NCBI GenBank assembly: GCA_905250115.1
Contig: CAJNOI010000242.1
Span: 50,544 to 114,543 of the forward strand
Source: Adineta steineri
Taxonomy: Eukaryota; Rotifera; Eurotatoria; Adinetida; Adinetidae
Direction of reading: 5' to 3'
Length of the DNA stretch: 64,000 nt
In this document: positions 1-9,439 of the stretch, piece after piece
How positions within the stretch are numbered: the first letter of the stretch is position 1
Layout of the letters: each line of letters starts with the position of its first letter
Made by a program: the position numbers and the translations under genes
The notes under the pieces: model-generated
Told to the model about the DNA's origin: nothing
Databases searched by the model: none
The model's input: only the letters and a program-made list of their open reading frames with translations

Positions 1-240
1 ATCTAGTTGTAGAGTGATCAGATATGACAGGCTCAGGCACTGTAACAGCTTCATCTGTTGTAGACGTTGGTTCGATCGGAGGTTGAGATATTGTGGATGT
101 CTGGGGAGTTGCATATGCTGTAGTGATTATTGGCAAAATTGTTGATTGATTTGTTACTGCGGGTTCAGTTGTTGTTGGATATTGAGAAGTCGATGTAGTT
201 TGACTGGTTATAGTAGTATGATATGTTGATGCAGCTGCAG
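1..240 (-). CDS. Partial Thr/Ser/Pro-rich exon running off the window edge
   Basis: The minus strand is open for the whole 240 bases in one frame (about 80 residues) and continues past base 1. The translation is very rich in Thr, Ser, Pro and Gln, with short runs such as TTITSQTTSTSQ and PTTTEP, as in mucin-like or heavily O-glycosylated extracellular stretches. The upstream boundary fits a 3' splice site: the minus strand reads TTGGTTTAG just before the frame opens with four alanines. Only this one frame is open across the segment. The possible exons at about 935-1036 and 1622-1736 on the same strand could belong to the same gene, but I could not show that their phases join. No family is recognised. 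Confidence 0.4.
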
Positions 241-934
241 CTAAACCAAAGGTATATCTGTATCTTTTTTTGTTCTATTTCCGTAATGTTTATGACAAGA
301 GCGAAGTAAAAGCAAAGTCTTCGAGAATAATGAATCTATAGAATCTAATCAATATGATATATTCTTAAAGATCGGATGTGAGTATGAGTAAGGCTCACTG
401 AATATTTGAAAGAAGATAGTATGCACACTTACTCCACATCTACACTCTCGCACTCGCAAGTACATATATTTATCATCTCATCTGCTATATCCATTGACTC
501 TAACCCTTACCTACCTCCATCTAAATACATGAATACTTCAAGTGAGGATTCAACAGTGAGCTTAATTTTCAAGATGACACTACTAAATGTCAGTAGAATA
601 TATTCTGAAGCAAAATAAAATTGCAATCAGTGTTTATTATATGATGATGTTCGCTCATCAATCGCAAGAGCTTTCTCTTTACTTGTGATGAACATCGATT
701 ATCTTTCCAATCTGATACCTTCCTGAATTTCTTAATATATTTAGTGTCGCGAGATACTCAACTGGTCTAGTTTTTAATACTGAGGAACAATGTGATGAAA
801 AATATATGAATGAAAACAAGTTTAGACCTCGAAATGATTTAAGTTCATGATCTCGATTTTACAACATTTTCATCGGTTCTAAACAATCGATGTACGATCT
901 GTACTAAGAGTGATGCTACCATCACACGAAGAGG

Positions 935-1036
935 CCAATGATACTGACATCTAATGGCGGACGTCCTTTCTCCTTCCTCTGAAGCTCAATATTTTTCTCC
1001 TTTCTTCTTGATTCAGCTTCTCTCGCTCTTAATCTT
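935..1036 (-). CDS. Possible small exon, highly charged
   Basis: The minus strand here encodes a charged helical stretch (RLRAREAESRRKEKNIELQR followed by KEKGRPPLDVS), preceded by an AAAG acceptor-like site and ending near a GTATCA donor-like site. It looks more like coding sequence than its AT-rich surroundings. It lies between the Thr-rich exon at the edge and the candidate exon at 1622-1736, so all three could form one gene. This is inference only: no phase-consistent join was established. Confidence 0.2.
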
Positions 1037-1621
1037 TTCTTTATGATCAGTTGATTAAAGGTTGGCCTGACAAGGTAGACATTTTTCAGAAAATACAAGG
1101 TGAATCAAAGATATATCAAACAAGTCATGTTCTTCCTTCTATCATGGCATTAAGGATCATATCAATTAGACGTGACAAGGTTATTAGAATTTCGAACACG
1201 ATGATAGTTGCCTGTTTTATCAACACTCGCTATCCCTGTTCGCGCAACGAGTTACCTTTTTGTTTGTATTTCTTTTCTTATATTATCTCTTTCTCTGCGA
1301 AGTCAGTCGTTTACGATGAATAACGAAAAGAAGTCGGGTCGTCAGACGGACACACAGAAGTATTGCCTATGCTTTCCTGCTAGTGTGTACACCTATGATT
1401 ATTCTATTATATAAATCACTACGGCCCTATGCTGTCCGGATATTCTCTTGAATCTATATCTTCTGACCTCGATTGATATATCTATATATATACTTATTAT
1501 CATCTCTTCTTTTTCGTTACACGACCTACGACAAAATGTTTTATAATGAAGAAAATAACTAAGTATTCCCACCAATTTATGTTATGCAATACTACGTTAT
1601 AAAGTACATAAGAACCTACTT

Positions 1622-1736
1622 GTCGGAGGAGGAAGAGTACCATTAGATGTTACAGATGAATTTAAGGAAGGTCTTGGGTTATCTGCTGACTGCCATGTAT
1701 TATTGATCCACTTTAGCCAACCTTTTAATGTAGACT
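1622..1736 (-). CDS. Possible exon of an unidentified minus-strand gene
   Basis: The minus strand has a good pyrimidine-rich acceptor ending TTATTGTCAG, then about 38 open codons (STLKGWLKWINNTWQSADNP and a Ser/Pro/Thr tail SSVTSNGTLPPPTS), then a donor-like CAAG|GTAGGT. A longer open frame reads through the acceptor upstream, but its composition changes to hydrophobic, intron-like sequence. Several N-glycosylation-type Asn-x-Ser/Thr sites suggest an extracellular segment. The Thr-rich exon at the window edge may be the next exon of the same gene. Product unknown. Confidence 0.25.
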
Positions 1737-2208
1737 GACAATAAACTGTATGATTCCAGTACACCAAAAAGTAATTCAGAAATAACAACACCACTTTTTT
1801 TATTATTGTTATCTTCGCCTTTGTCACATAATCTCTTTTCGTTGCCGTTCTCTGTTCATTACCCAGCAAACCAATCACTTGATAGTTTCTTGATCGTTAG
1901 GTTTTGTAAATAATCTAATATTTTCTTTCAGATCGACTGTGCGCATAAGCACTATAAATAGCTCATAATTGAAGACGATGTTTAACATAACGTTGCCTTT
2001 AAAGTAGTCAAATATAAAAAATAATGGTTCAATACCCCTTATATAGCAAACTATTATCCCATTTTCCGAAATACACTCATATAATAATCATACTTAGTGA
2101 TAAGTCATGGCTTTTCTATAGTGATGCTGTAAGCTTTAAAGTTAGCCCTTTGTTAGGCAAATTATTGAGATTTTCTGACAGCTAAATACGACATGAGTAG
2201 GGAGCTGC

Positions 2209-2330
2209 GGAGTACTCCGAAACCCGATTATGACTCCGACTCCGTCGGAGTCGGAGTCAGAGTCGGAGCAAAAAAATAGAAATTTTTTGGATTCGGAGTC
2301 GGAGTCGGAGTCAAAAAAAGTTGACTCTGC
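2209..2330. repeat. GGAGTC / GACTCC short tandem and palindromic repeat
   Basis: Hexamer GGAGTC and its complement GACTCC are repeated about ten times in two blocks (2233-2269 and 2293-2313), separated by an A/T-rich spacer. The first block contains a head-to-head junction (GACTCCGTCGGAGTC) and so can fold back. It is GC-rich in a very AT-rich neighbourhood. No coding frame is associated with it. Confidence 0.7.
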
Positions 2331-2492
2331 AGGTCCCTAGACATGAGGTTTATGATGGAAAAGTCAAAATGTTATCTCATTTCTGAGACATTTTTTATCT
2401 GATTAAGTGCCCACCCCTTTACTGCTCTTAAACAGAATCTAAAATTTAGAGAAATACTGATTTTACTGTTTCTTTATATCTTTTCTCATCTT

Positions 2493-2675
2493 ATGGGTGG
2501 ATGGATGTGGGTGTGTTTAGGTGTGGATGCGGGTGTCGATACTGGTGTGAGTGCGGGTGTCGGCATTGGTGTGAATGCTGTTGTGGATGTGGGTGTGAGG
2601 TGGATCAATGTGTGGATATATTGACTGTAATACTAATACTCATACTCACAATCACACCCACACTCGAATTGAGAA
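2493..2675. repeat. Long hairpin with GTGTGGG-like left arm and CACACCC-like right arm
   Basis: The left arm is a degenerate run of GTGGATG/GTGGGTGTG/GGTGTGAGTG units over about 120 bases. The right arm carries CTCATACTCACAATCACACCC. It is the longest member of the dispersed GTGTGGG-hairpin family found throughout this window. The 74-codon open frame across it is a low-complexity by-product. Confidence 0.6.
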
Positions 2676-2902
2676 TTTGTTATAGAGTAACAATATGTTT
2701 TTTGTATATACATATACATATCTGATTGTAAGTGATCTCAGACTCTCAATACCATCAACACAGTTCACTAGTAGTATCATCGGATATGTCAACCATAGTC
2801 TCGTTAATCAATGTATTCAAACAAATCCTCTCTCGATCATTTAGATTACGTCAATTGTGAATTTTCCTCAATTCAACGGTTTTCCAACAGTCTCTAAAAA
2901 GT

Positions 2903-3680
2903 GATTTCTAAGTTTCGATCCCATTTTTCTTTTTGTTTTATCTTTAATACATTCAAATATGGAGAGATATCTGGCAAATATTTTTGAAGATTAATATTTA
3001 AACTATAAAGCAAAACAAAAATGCATACAATTTGCACCAATCATAGAAGAGCAGTACAACGACAACAATTTTGAAAAATCATTTTTTAATTCTTTCTTGT
3101 AAAGAACGACTCTCTTAGTATCTTGAAAATACATCTCTTAGTGTTGAGCGCTTTGACTTGAATTCTATTTAAAAAGATAACTTATCTAGATCTTTGCGAA
3201 ATCCTGTAAAAATAATCCTTGAAAAAGATAACTGAAAACTGCCTCTGAACAGCAATACTAAGTTTCAAAAACATTTACTTTCAGAGGCACTTCTTTTACA
3301 AAAATAACTATTTCTAATTTACTAACAAAGCAGATTTCAAACCATTACAGTTTATTTATTTCAAGAATTATTTCTATTGGAGTTTGCAGAGAATTAGACA
3401 GGTTATTTTCTTGAAAAAATTCAGGCCAAAGCGACAAAAAGTAAGAGAGATATTTTCAAAATACTGAGAAGACCATTCTTTATGGAAAAAAACGAAAAAA
3501 TGATTTTTAAAACTTTTTCTCAATGTATTGCTTTCCTATGGTTAGTGAAAATTGTATGTAATTTTTGTGATTGATAACTTAAGGTGTTACGCTTCAAAAA
3601 CATCTACTCAATATCTCTCCATATTTGAATGTGGCAAAGATAAAACAAAAGGGAAAAAGGGGCCGAAACTTAAGAAATAC
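2903..3680. repeat. Long near-perfect palindrome (foldback-type element)
   Basis: The sequence from about 2903 rightward is closely matched by the reverse complement of the sequence from about 3680 leftward. Shared landmarks in both arms are TTTCTAAGTTTCG, TTTTGTTTTATCTTT, ACATTCAAATATGGAGAGAT, AAAAATCATTTTTT, and a CAGTATTTTGAAAAT/TAGTATCTTGAAAAT pair. The arms of about 350-390 bp nearly meet near 3290, where a small TGCCTCTGAA/TTCAGAGGCA inverted repeat sits. There is no open reading frame inside. This fits a non-autonomous foldback or long-TIR MITE. A short related stretch (TTCAAAATACTGAGAGGTCC) occurs near 33,017, so the sequence is probably dispersed. Confidence 0.75.
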
Positions 3681-3810
3681 CCGTTATTGTTGTTTTCGTT
3701 TTGATACAACCACCCTTTATCGTTGACTGTCCAATTGATATGATTGATATCATTAATAAAACCACCCGAAGTAGTGTTAACAACGACACCGTGGGGTGAT
3801 TCGGTATTTA
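3681..3810 (-). CDS. Possible exon next to the palindrome
   Basis: The minus strand has an acceptor-like TTTTCTTTAG at 3811-3820, then about 43 open codons (including SPHGVVVNTTSGGFINDINH and a later VNDKGWLYQNEN), ending at a possible donor GTATTT exactly at the edge of the palindromic element. Codon use is balanced and more coding-like than the flanks. I do not recognise the family. The element boundary coinciding with the donor suggests the element may have inserted into an intron, or that this is a decayed gene fragment. Confidence 0.2.
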
Positions 3811-4728
3811 CTAAAGAAAAGTATTCTAAGACATTCTCTCATCATTATTGAAAACAAATTTTACCTAAAGAAATTGCCCAGAAACAAAAATACAAGATTA
3901 TCAATATTCGGATGCTTTGTTCTGATAATCCAAGCTAAAACTCAAGATATTATTAATAGAAGCAGATGTTAAACGATATCATACCATAACGATAAAATCT
4001 TCAGAAGTAACCAGTTGTTTTTATTCAATGTCTCTTGGCTTTTATCTGATGTTGCAATTAAAGGAAATAAAAAATATCAATCTCCGAATGTTTTCCAAAT
4101 AAATATTGCTGCACTTTTAAAAGGTAGTATAACAAAAAAAATAGACATGCTAATCAATAGTTTTGTTGTCTGACTTCCGAGAGCAAAGAAATATGAGATA
4201 ATTATAATTATATCAATAGCTGAATAATTGTCAGTATTTCTATTGTTTTAATAGCTACTGCTGTCGGAAGTTGATCTTTTTCATCCGATACTTAGTAAAG
4301 ATTTCTTTTTTTTTCTTCTTCTTATTTGCATATTACGGGAACGATAATTGTTTTAGATTTCTTTTTTACGGAAACATTAAAACAATAAAAAAAAAATTCA
4401 ATTAATTTATCTAATTAGTTATATAATGCACACATTCTGTGTTCATTTCATGTTGTTTTGATCGTCACTATTTATCAAGAAATATCTTCGAGATAAATCA
4501 GTGCATTTGATAAGTTCATCCATAGCTACAACACCATGAGACATCATTATTATTAATATATAGACTAGTAAACTTTAGTGATTTAATCGTGAATGGCCAC
4601 GCAAAAATGAAAGTGATTATTAATAGATTGATTTTGTTTTCTGTACAGAAAAACGTTTTTATGGTAGATTATATAACATGATTCTTCTAAGAAAAATTGT
4701 AAACGATAACGTGCACGAGGTTCAATTT

Positions 4729-4802
4729 GAGGGTGGGTGGGTCTAGAGTGGATGCTTGAATTTGAGTATGTGATGAATATAATACTCACACCCACACCCT
4801 CA
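4729..4802. repeat. GTGTGGG-family hairpin
   Basis: The left arm GAGGGTGGGTGGG and the right arm CTCACACCCACACCCTC flank a loop of about 45 bp. It lies about 100 bp downstream of the stop codon of the ubiquitin-like gene at 4905-5159. Confidence 0.75.
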
Positions 4803-4904
4803 AGCGTAAGATAGAAAAAAAGATAATTGAATATATCGTATCATAGACAATCCTTGAAAATTTATTCATCTGAAGAAAAAAAACAACAAAGCGAAAGTAT
4901 TGGT

Positions 4905-5159
4905 TTAGTTTTTTATCGATTGAAAAGGACGTTCCAGTAAACCACGATGTATGATGTTGATCGTACTTCCTTCTTGAATCTTATAGTCACTCACTTTCTT
5001 CCAATCATCAAGCATTTGACCCATGTGGATTAATCTTTGTTTATCACGATCTATTCCTGTCTTTTTTTCAATCTTTATTCTAACACTTTCACAACTTTCC
5101 GATTGTTCGATATCAATACTGCAGATATTGCCATCGAGATTCGTTAGAAAGACACGCAT
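4905..5159 (-). CDS. Single-exon ubiquitin-like protein without a C-terminal diglycine
   Basis: This 84-residue open frame aligns along its whole length with ubiquitin. It begins MRVFLTNLDGNICSIDIEQS. It has the central KIEKKTGIDRDKQRLIHMGQ stretch in place of ubiquitin's [20 protein letters not shown], followed by LDDWKKVSDYKIQEGSTINI in place of [20 protein letters not shown]. The tail reads IIHRGLLERPF instead of LRLRGG, so it cannot be conjugated through a terminal Gly-Gly as written. The Lys48 position is altered (GQMLDDW instead of GKQLEDG). No intron is needed and the ATG is the natural start. It probably acts as a non-conjugated ubiquitin mimic or a decayed ubiquitin copy; the intact frame favours selection. 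It is flanked by GTGTGGG hairpins on both sides (4729-4802 and 5339-5389). Confidence 0.7.
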   Translation of the reverse strand: MRVFLTNLDGNICSIDIEQSESCESVRIKIEKKTGIDRDKQRLIHMGQMLDDWKKVSDYKIQEGSTINIIHRGLLERPFQSIKN

Positions 5160-5338
5160 CTTATCAAGAAATGAAACTGAAAATCAAGTGTGTTCTTCTT
5201 TTTCTTTCTTCTTCTGTTGACTAATGAGTCATTCAAGTTATGTTATAACAACAAATCTTCAATCTTACTTTATGATAAGAATGAGAAAAGAAAAATCCAA
5301 CATCAAATGAAAGAAAATATCTGTTTTGGAATTTTCCA

Positions 5339-5389
5339 AGGTGTGGGTGTCATCTCTTTCATCACCGTCACCCACACTTACACTCAATT
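5339..5389. repeat. GTGTGGG-family hairpin
   Basis: GGTGTGGGTGTC and GTCACCCACACTTACACTC flank a loop of about 20 bp. It lies about 180 bp upstream of the start of the ubiquitin-like gene. Confidence 0.6.
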
Positions 5390-7620
5390 CTAAAATCTAG
5401 TTTTTTGAATATTTTCAGATGAATTTTTCAAGAATGCATTGAAATGTTGGAAAATGTATTTTGTTTGAAAATATAAAAATATATTTTTTAGATAAATTAT
5501 TGTTAAATTGAAATAAAACTATTCTCAATAATTATTTGTTATTTTATAGGATTGTACAAATTGATAATAATTTAAATAAAAATATCTAAAAGATGAATTT
5601 GTATGAATGATGATGGTTTAATGTTATTGCTTGAAACTAAAAGATAATTAAATCGAATTAATTAGACAATTCTTATGTAGTAACAAAGATAATTTGAATA
5701 ATAACAAAGAAAAGAGATATAAATTATTATATTTGTTCTCTGAAAGTTTAAGAAAAACAAAAACTCAATTATTTCTTTTAGACAGAATGAAAACTAAGAG
5801 ATAAATTAATATTTAGTTTATTATCTAATAAATTTATAATCGATAAGTTTATCGAGAAGAGTATTGATTGTATGTGAAAGAATATAATCTTTATTCATTG
5901 TTTTTATTAAATTGTGTCTAAGAAAGAAAACAATTTTCATATGTGAAAAATTCATTGACGAATTATAGAATTTCTATTTGACTAAATAAAATTGAGTTTT
6001 AATTATTATTTCAATTAGAAAAACTATTCATTCAGTATTAAAGAATATTTTCATCTATAAGACATTAATTAAACAATTATTGGTTTTTTAAAATAAAAAT
6101 AAATTCATTTAGATTTTAAGATAATTCTTAGAGAAAAAATTTCAAAATATCAAAGATTAATTTAATATCTTATTTGACATATATGTAAAGATATTTATAG
6201 GATAATCGTTTAAATTTATTTAAAAAAAATCTCACATCAAAACTTTTATAGAATTTCTATGAAAAAATTCATTTTAAATAATAAATCATTTTTTCAAATA
6301 TATAATATGATGAGAAATAGTTTTGTTATGTCAAATTTTTTGTTTTGATCATCGCAACTATTATTAATTTCAATCATCGCAGATGTTTGGTATTATCGTT
6401 TTTCTAGACCTTTTTATACCAAATCTCTTAAGAGAAAAAAAATCAAACTTCTATTCTGAGATATGTAAATACATTTTCAAATATCCGATTCTATGCAATA
6501 CTTTCGTTTTTATGATTAAATCTGATTATATCTTATACTTATTTCGATATAGTTTCTCATTTTCAATTAAATTCTTATATTTTCAATTTCATCAGTCTAC
6601 AAAACTAAATTATTGAAAATGTTATTTTTAGTTGAAATTATTTCTAACGTTCTAAAATCTTATTTTTCTTCATTTTGTTTCATTATGAAACACGAAAAAT
6701 CCATTAGATCAAAAATAAAAATGTGTTTTTTTCTTCTCTTCTTCACTTGAAATGCTTTGTCACATTTCTTTTTTTTAAATCAAATGTCTAGTTGGAAAGA
6801 AACACACGAAATATAAAATGTTATTCTTTTACGAAACAGTCAGAAGAATTTATTCACCGAAAAAGAAATTCAGATTGAGACATAAGAATGAATTCTTATT
6901 TTATATCGGAATAGTTATACAAAACATCATAAGTTTAGAAATTCAATTGTTTGAAATAGTTTCATTTTGGTAAGTTTATTTTTTGAAATAATATGAAAAA
7001 TGAGTACAGAGAATATCATAGAACAATTATGTTGAGAATAAAGATAAAATTGGATAAAAGTGAAGATGATGATATAGTTAAATAAGTGATAGACATACAA
7101 TTATATTCATCTTTTCATATTGAGCCTCCTCACTCAATGTTGACATTTGTGCTCAAGTCAGAGTTTCGATGAACTATGATTTGTTTTAAATATGAGAAAC
7201 GTTTTTTTTTTTTGAAATAATATAAACGATTGAGATAGACAACAAATGTATATCAATAAATAATAGTCCTGTATCACCCATGAACTAAAGTTTGAGTTAA
7301 GATTTGTGATTTTTATAAGAATTCATTTCTTTTTATGTAATTGTTATAAAAAAAAACTCGCGTTAAATATCGGGAATGTATGACTGAAAAACAATTATGA
7401 TTGGAAAAAATCGATCTTACTTATAAGAATTGATTTTAAATAATTACATCATTATAAACAGAGACGGTTACAGACGCAGATGTTCTAAATGTAGTTATTC
7501 TATGTCACCCATATCCTCAACCTCAACCTCATCCTGATTACTACCTACTACTGACTTATGAAATAATTTTCTTCTCTTCGTACGAGACTGGCAATAATTT
7601 TTTTATAAAAAAAGTAAATG
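5390..7620. other. AT-rich non-coding stretch
   Basis: Extremely AT-rich, with poly-A/poly-T runs and stops in all frames. The 77-codon plus frame at 6383-6616 is composed of Phe, Ile, Tyr and Leu, as expected from random AT-rich sequence, and has no recognisable domain. I see no RNA gene or repeat except a degenerate C-rich patch near 7507-7540. Confidence 0.5.
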
Positions 7621-7625
7621 TAACA

Positions 7626-7990
7626 ATGAGAGCAAAAAATATTTCTCCCGATATTGAGAATATAAGAACGGTGATAAACGTTTTTTTTGCGTAAAGTACT
7701 GAAGTAAAAAGAAATACGCTTTTTTCAGGAAGGAAAGCATAGGATTGAGAGCAAGAAAAATATATCTGCTAATGAGAATGCAGGAATGATGATAGACAAG
7801 TTTCTTTTCCGGGAAAGAGTCTGAGAATGTGAATGAGAATAAATAAGTTTTTTTTCTGGAAGGAGAATGCAGAAATGAGTGAAAAAAATTCTTTCAACCA
7901 AGAAAATATAAATATGATGATGAACTAGTTTTTTCTGGGAAAAAAGTGTAACAACACAAATAAAAAACAATTTTTTCAGAAGGTAGAATG
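7626..7990. repeat. About three tandem copies of a ~120-bp purine-rich unit
   Basis: Each unit runs from a GAGAATGCAGGAATGA-like start through an AGAAAATAT and GATGATxxAC segment to a T-run with TTTTCTGGGAAA and ends in GGAAGGAGAATGC. The copies start near 7626, 7743 and 7870 and are diverged, with matches such as TAGAATGTAGGAATGACGG at the right edge. The two minus-strand open frames here (7725-7970 and 7894-8145) are products of the repeat. Confidence 0.55.
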
Positions 7991-8391
7991 TAGGAATGAC
8001 GGTAAGTTGTGTTCATAGAAAATGTCTGCATATTTTGCTCACTTCCTGGAATTAGAAACATAAGGAATCCTTGCAAGATCTTTGTCAGATTCTCAGAAAT
8101 ATAGAAAGAAGATACCAATAAGGCGTCATAGACAATACAACTCATTTTTTAAATTAATTAGACTCTTCGCATCATACACATTTTGACATTGTCATTAAAA
8201 GCTGGATAAAAAAGAGTTCAATTTGAAGCAGAATTTGCGTGATCCATCGTGTTACGATAGCTAGGATGTTCATGTAGATTATTTCAACTTATAGGAAATT
8301 AAAGACTCACAATTAGTTGAGTCATTTTTGTATGTTAGGTGAGCCAATTCTTTCCGCGTATATGTTCGCTCCTTCTTATGATTCTACTATA

Positions 8392-8549
8392 TCCGGGTAG
8401 ATCTTGAAAAACTACACATACTACGTTCAGATAGACTTTGAAAAACTATAGGTACTACGTCCAGGTAGATCTTGGAAAACTGGGTATTATTTCCAGATAG
8501 ACCTTTAAAAAATTACAAGTAATACACCCATGTAAATCTTGAAAGATTA
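8392..8549. repeat. Minisatellite: about 4.6 copies of a ~35-bp unit
   Basis: The unit is close to CCAGGTAGATCTTGAAAAAC followed by TAxxxxTACTACGT. Copies begin near 8392, 8427, 8462, 8494 and 8528, the last being partial. Divergence between copies is about 15-25 percent by eye. It is not associated with any supported open frame. Confidence 0.75.
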
Positions 8550-9439
8550 TCGTGTTGATAGAAGAGGAGCAGAAAGTAGGTTGGATTATATCAAAGTGAG
8601 AACTTTAGTGTAATCAGTTAGTTTTTCTATATGAAGTGAGCCATATTTCTTTAGTTGACCTGTTTGGCTTTCTTTCCATGACCAGCTGTCTACTATCATC
8701 TTCATTGTCATGATCATCCTTACACTCACTTTGTCACCTATCATCAAGATCAATAATAAGTACTGATCTAGTTTGTTCAAATTTATTTATCATTAATCTT
8801 ATCCTCTTTTGATAAGGAGAATTATTATTTGTATATAAGGAGGTTATATTAGACGGATAAATATTTATAGAAATGCTTTGAAATCATCCTTTATCATTTT
8901 GTAGAATTCGTAATAAGGGAAAAAAATCGCAAAAATGATCATTTCATGTTTTGATATTGATATGAAAGTTACCATATGTTTAGTGTTAAATTGATTTCTT
9001 CCTCTCAAAATGTGATTGAAATCAATTTAAAGTTAATAAAGTCAGAAAGAATGGTTAAATTTTAGGATCAACAATGTTTTTTTCTCCTATTTATAGCTTA
9101 AAACACCAAAATAAAACTTAATTAGTATTATTATATCAGTGAAATTAAGTTGAAAGATGTTTTATCTATAAAATTAAAGTTATTCGAAATTACTTTGATG
9201 CACTATAAGATTTTTCAAATATGAAAGCATGATATTTATTTCTAAAACTTAGATTTAGCATCTCATTCAGATATAATTAAATTGAACGAATACAAAAATT
9301 GTAGTAAAGGAACTTTGATTGTCAATTTTTTCAAATTTAATAATCAAAATACAAATAAAATAAAGTTTTCCTTTTCTATTTTTTATTATTTAGTTCATCA
9401 TTCAATAAAAAAAACAATTTGAATAATTAATTAATTATA
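8550..9439. other. Upstream region of the ART gene
   Basis: AT-rich sequence between the 35-bp minisatellite and the ART gene start. It should hold the promoter of that gene but I cannot pick a specific core element. The 64-codon minus frame at 8586-8780 is Ile/Met/Leu-rich, unsupported and probably chance. Confidence 0.4.

Larger units (their letters stand above)
241..4904. other. Repeat-rich, gene-poor stretch
   Basis: Apart from the low-confidence exons, the GGAGTC repeat, the GTGTGGG hairpins and the long palindrome listed separately, this stretch shows only AT-rich sequence with frequent stops in all frames. The short open frames at 406-618, 1051-1323, 1208-1414 and 4583-4795 have no splice support and no recognisable motifs, and some are created by repeats. 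Confidence 0.5.

Noticed and set aside
2501-2725. Cys/Gly-rich 74-codon plus frame
   Set aside because: It is the translation of the GTGTGGG hairpin repeat, with no splice or domain support.
7447-7545. Another GTGTGGG-family hairpin
   Set aside because: Only a degenerate C-rich half (CACCCATATCCTCAACC) is visible; no matching G-rich arm.
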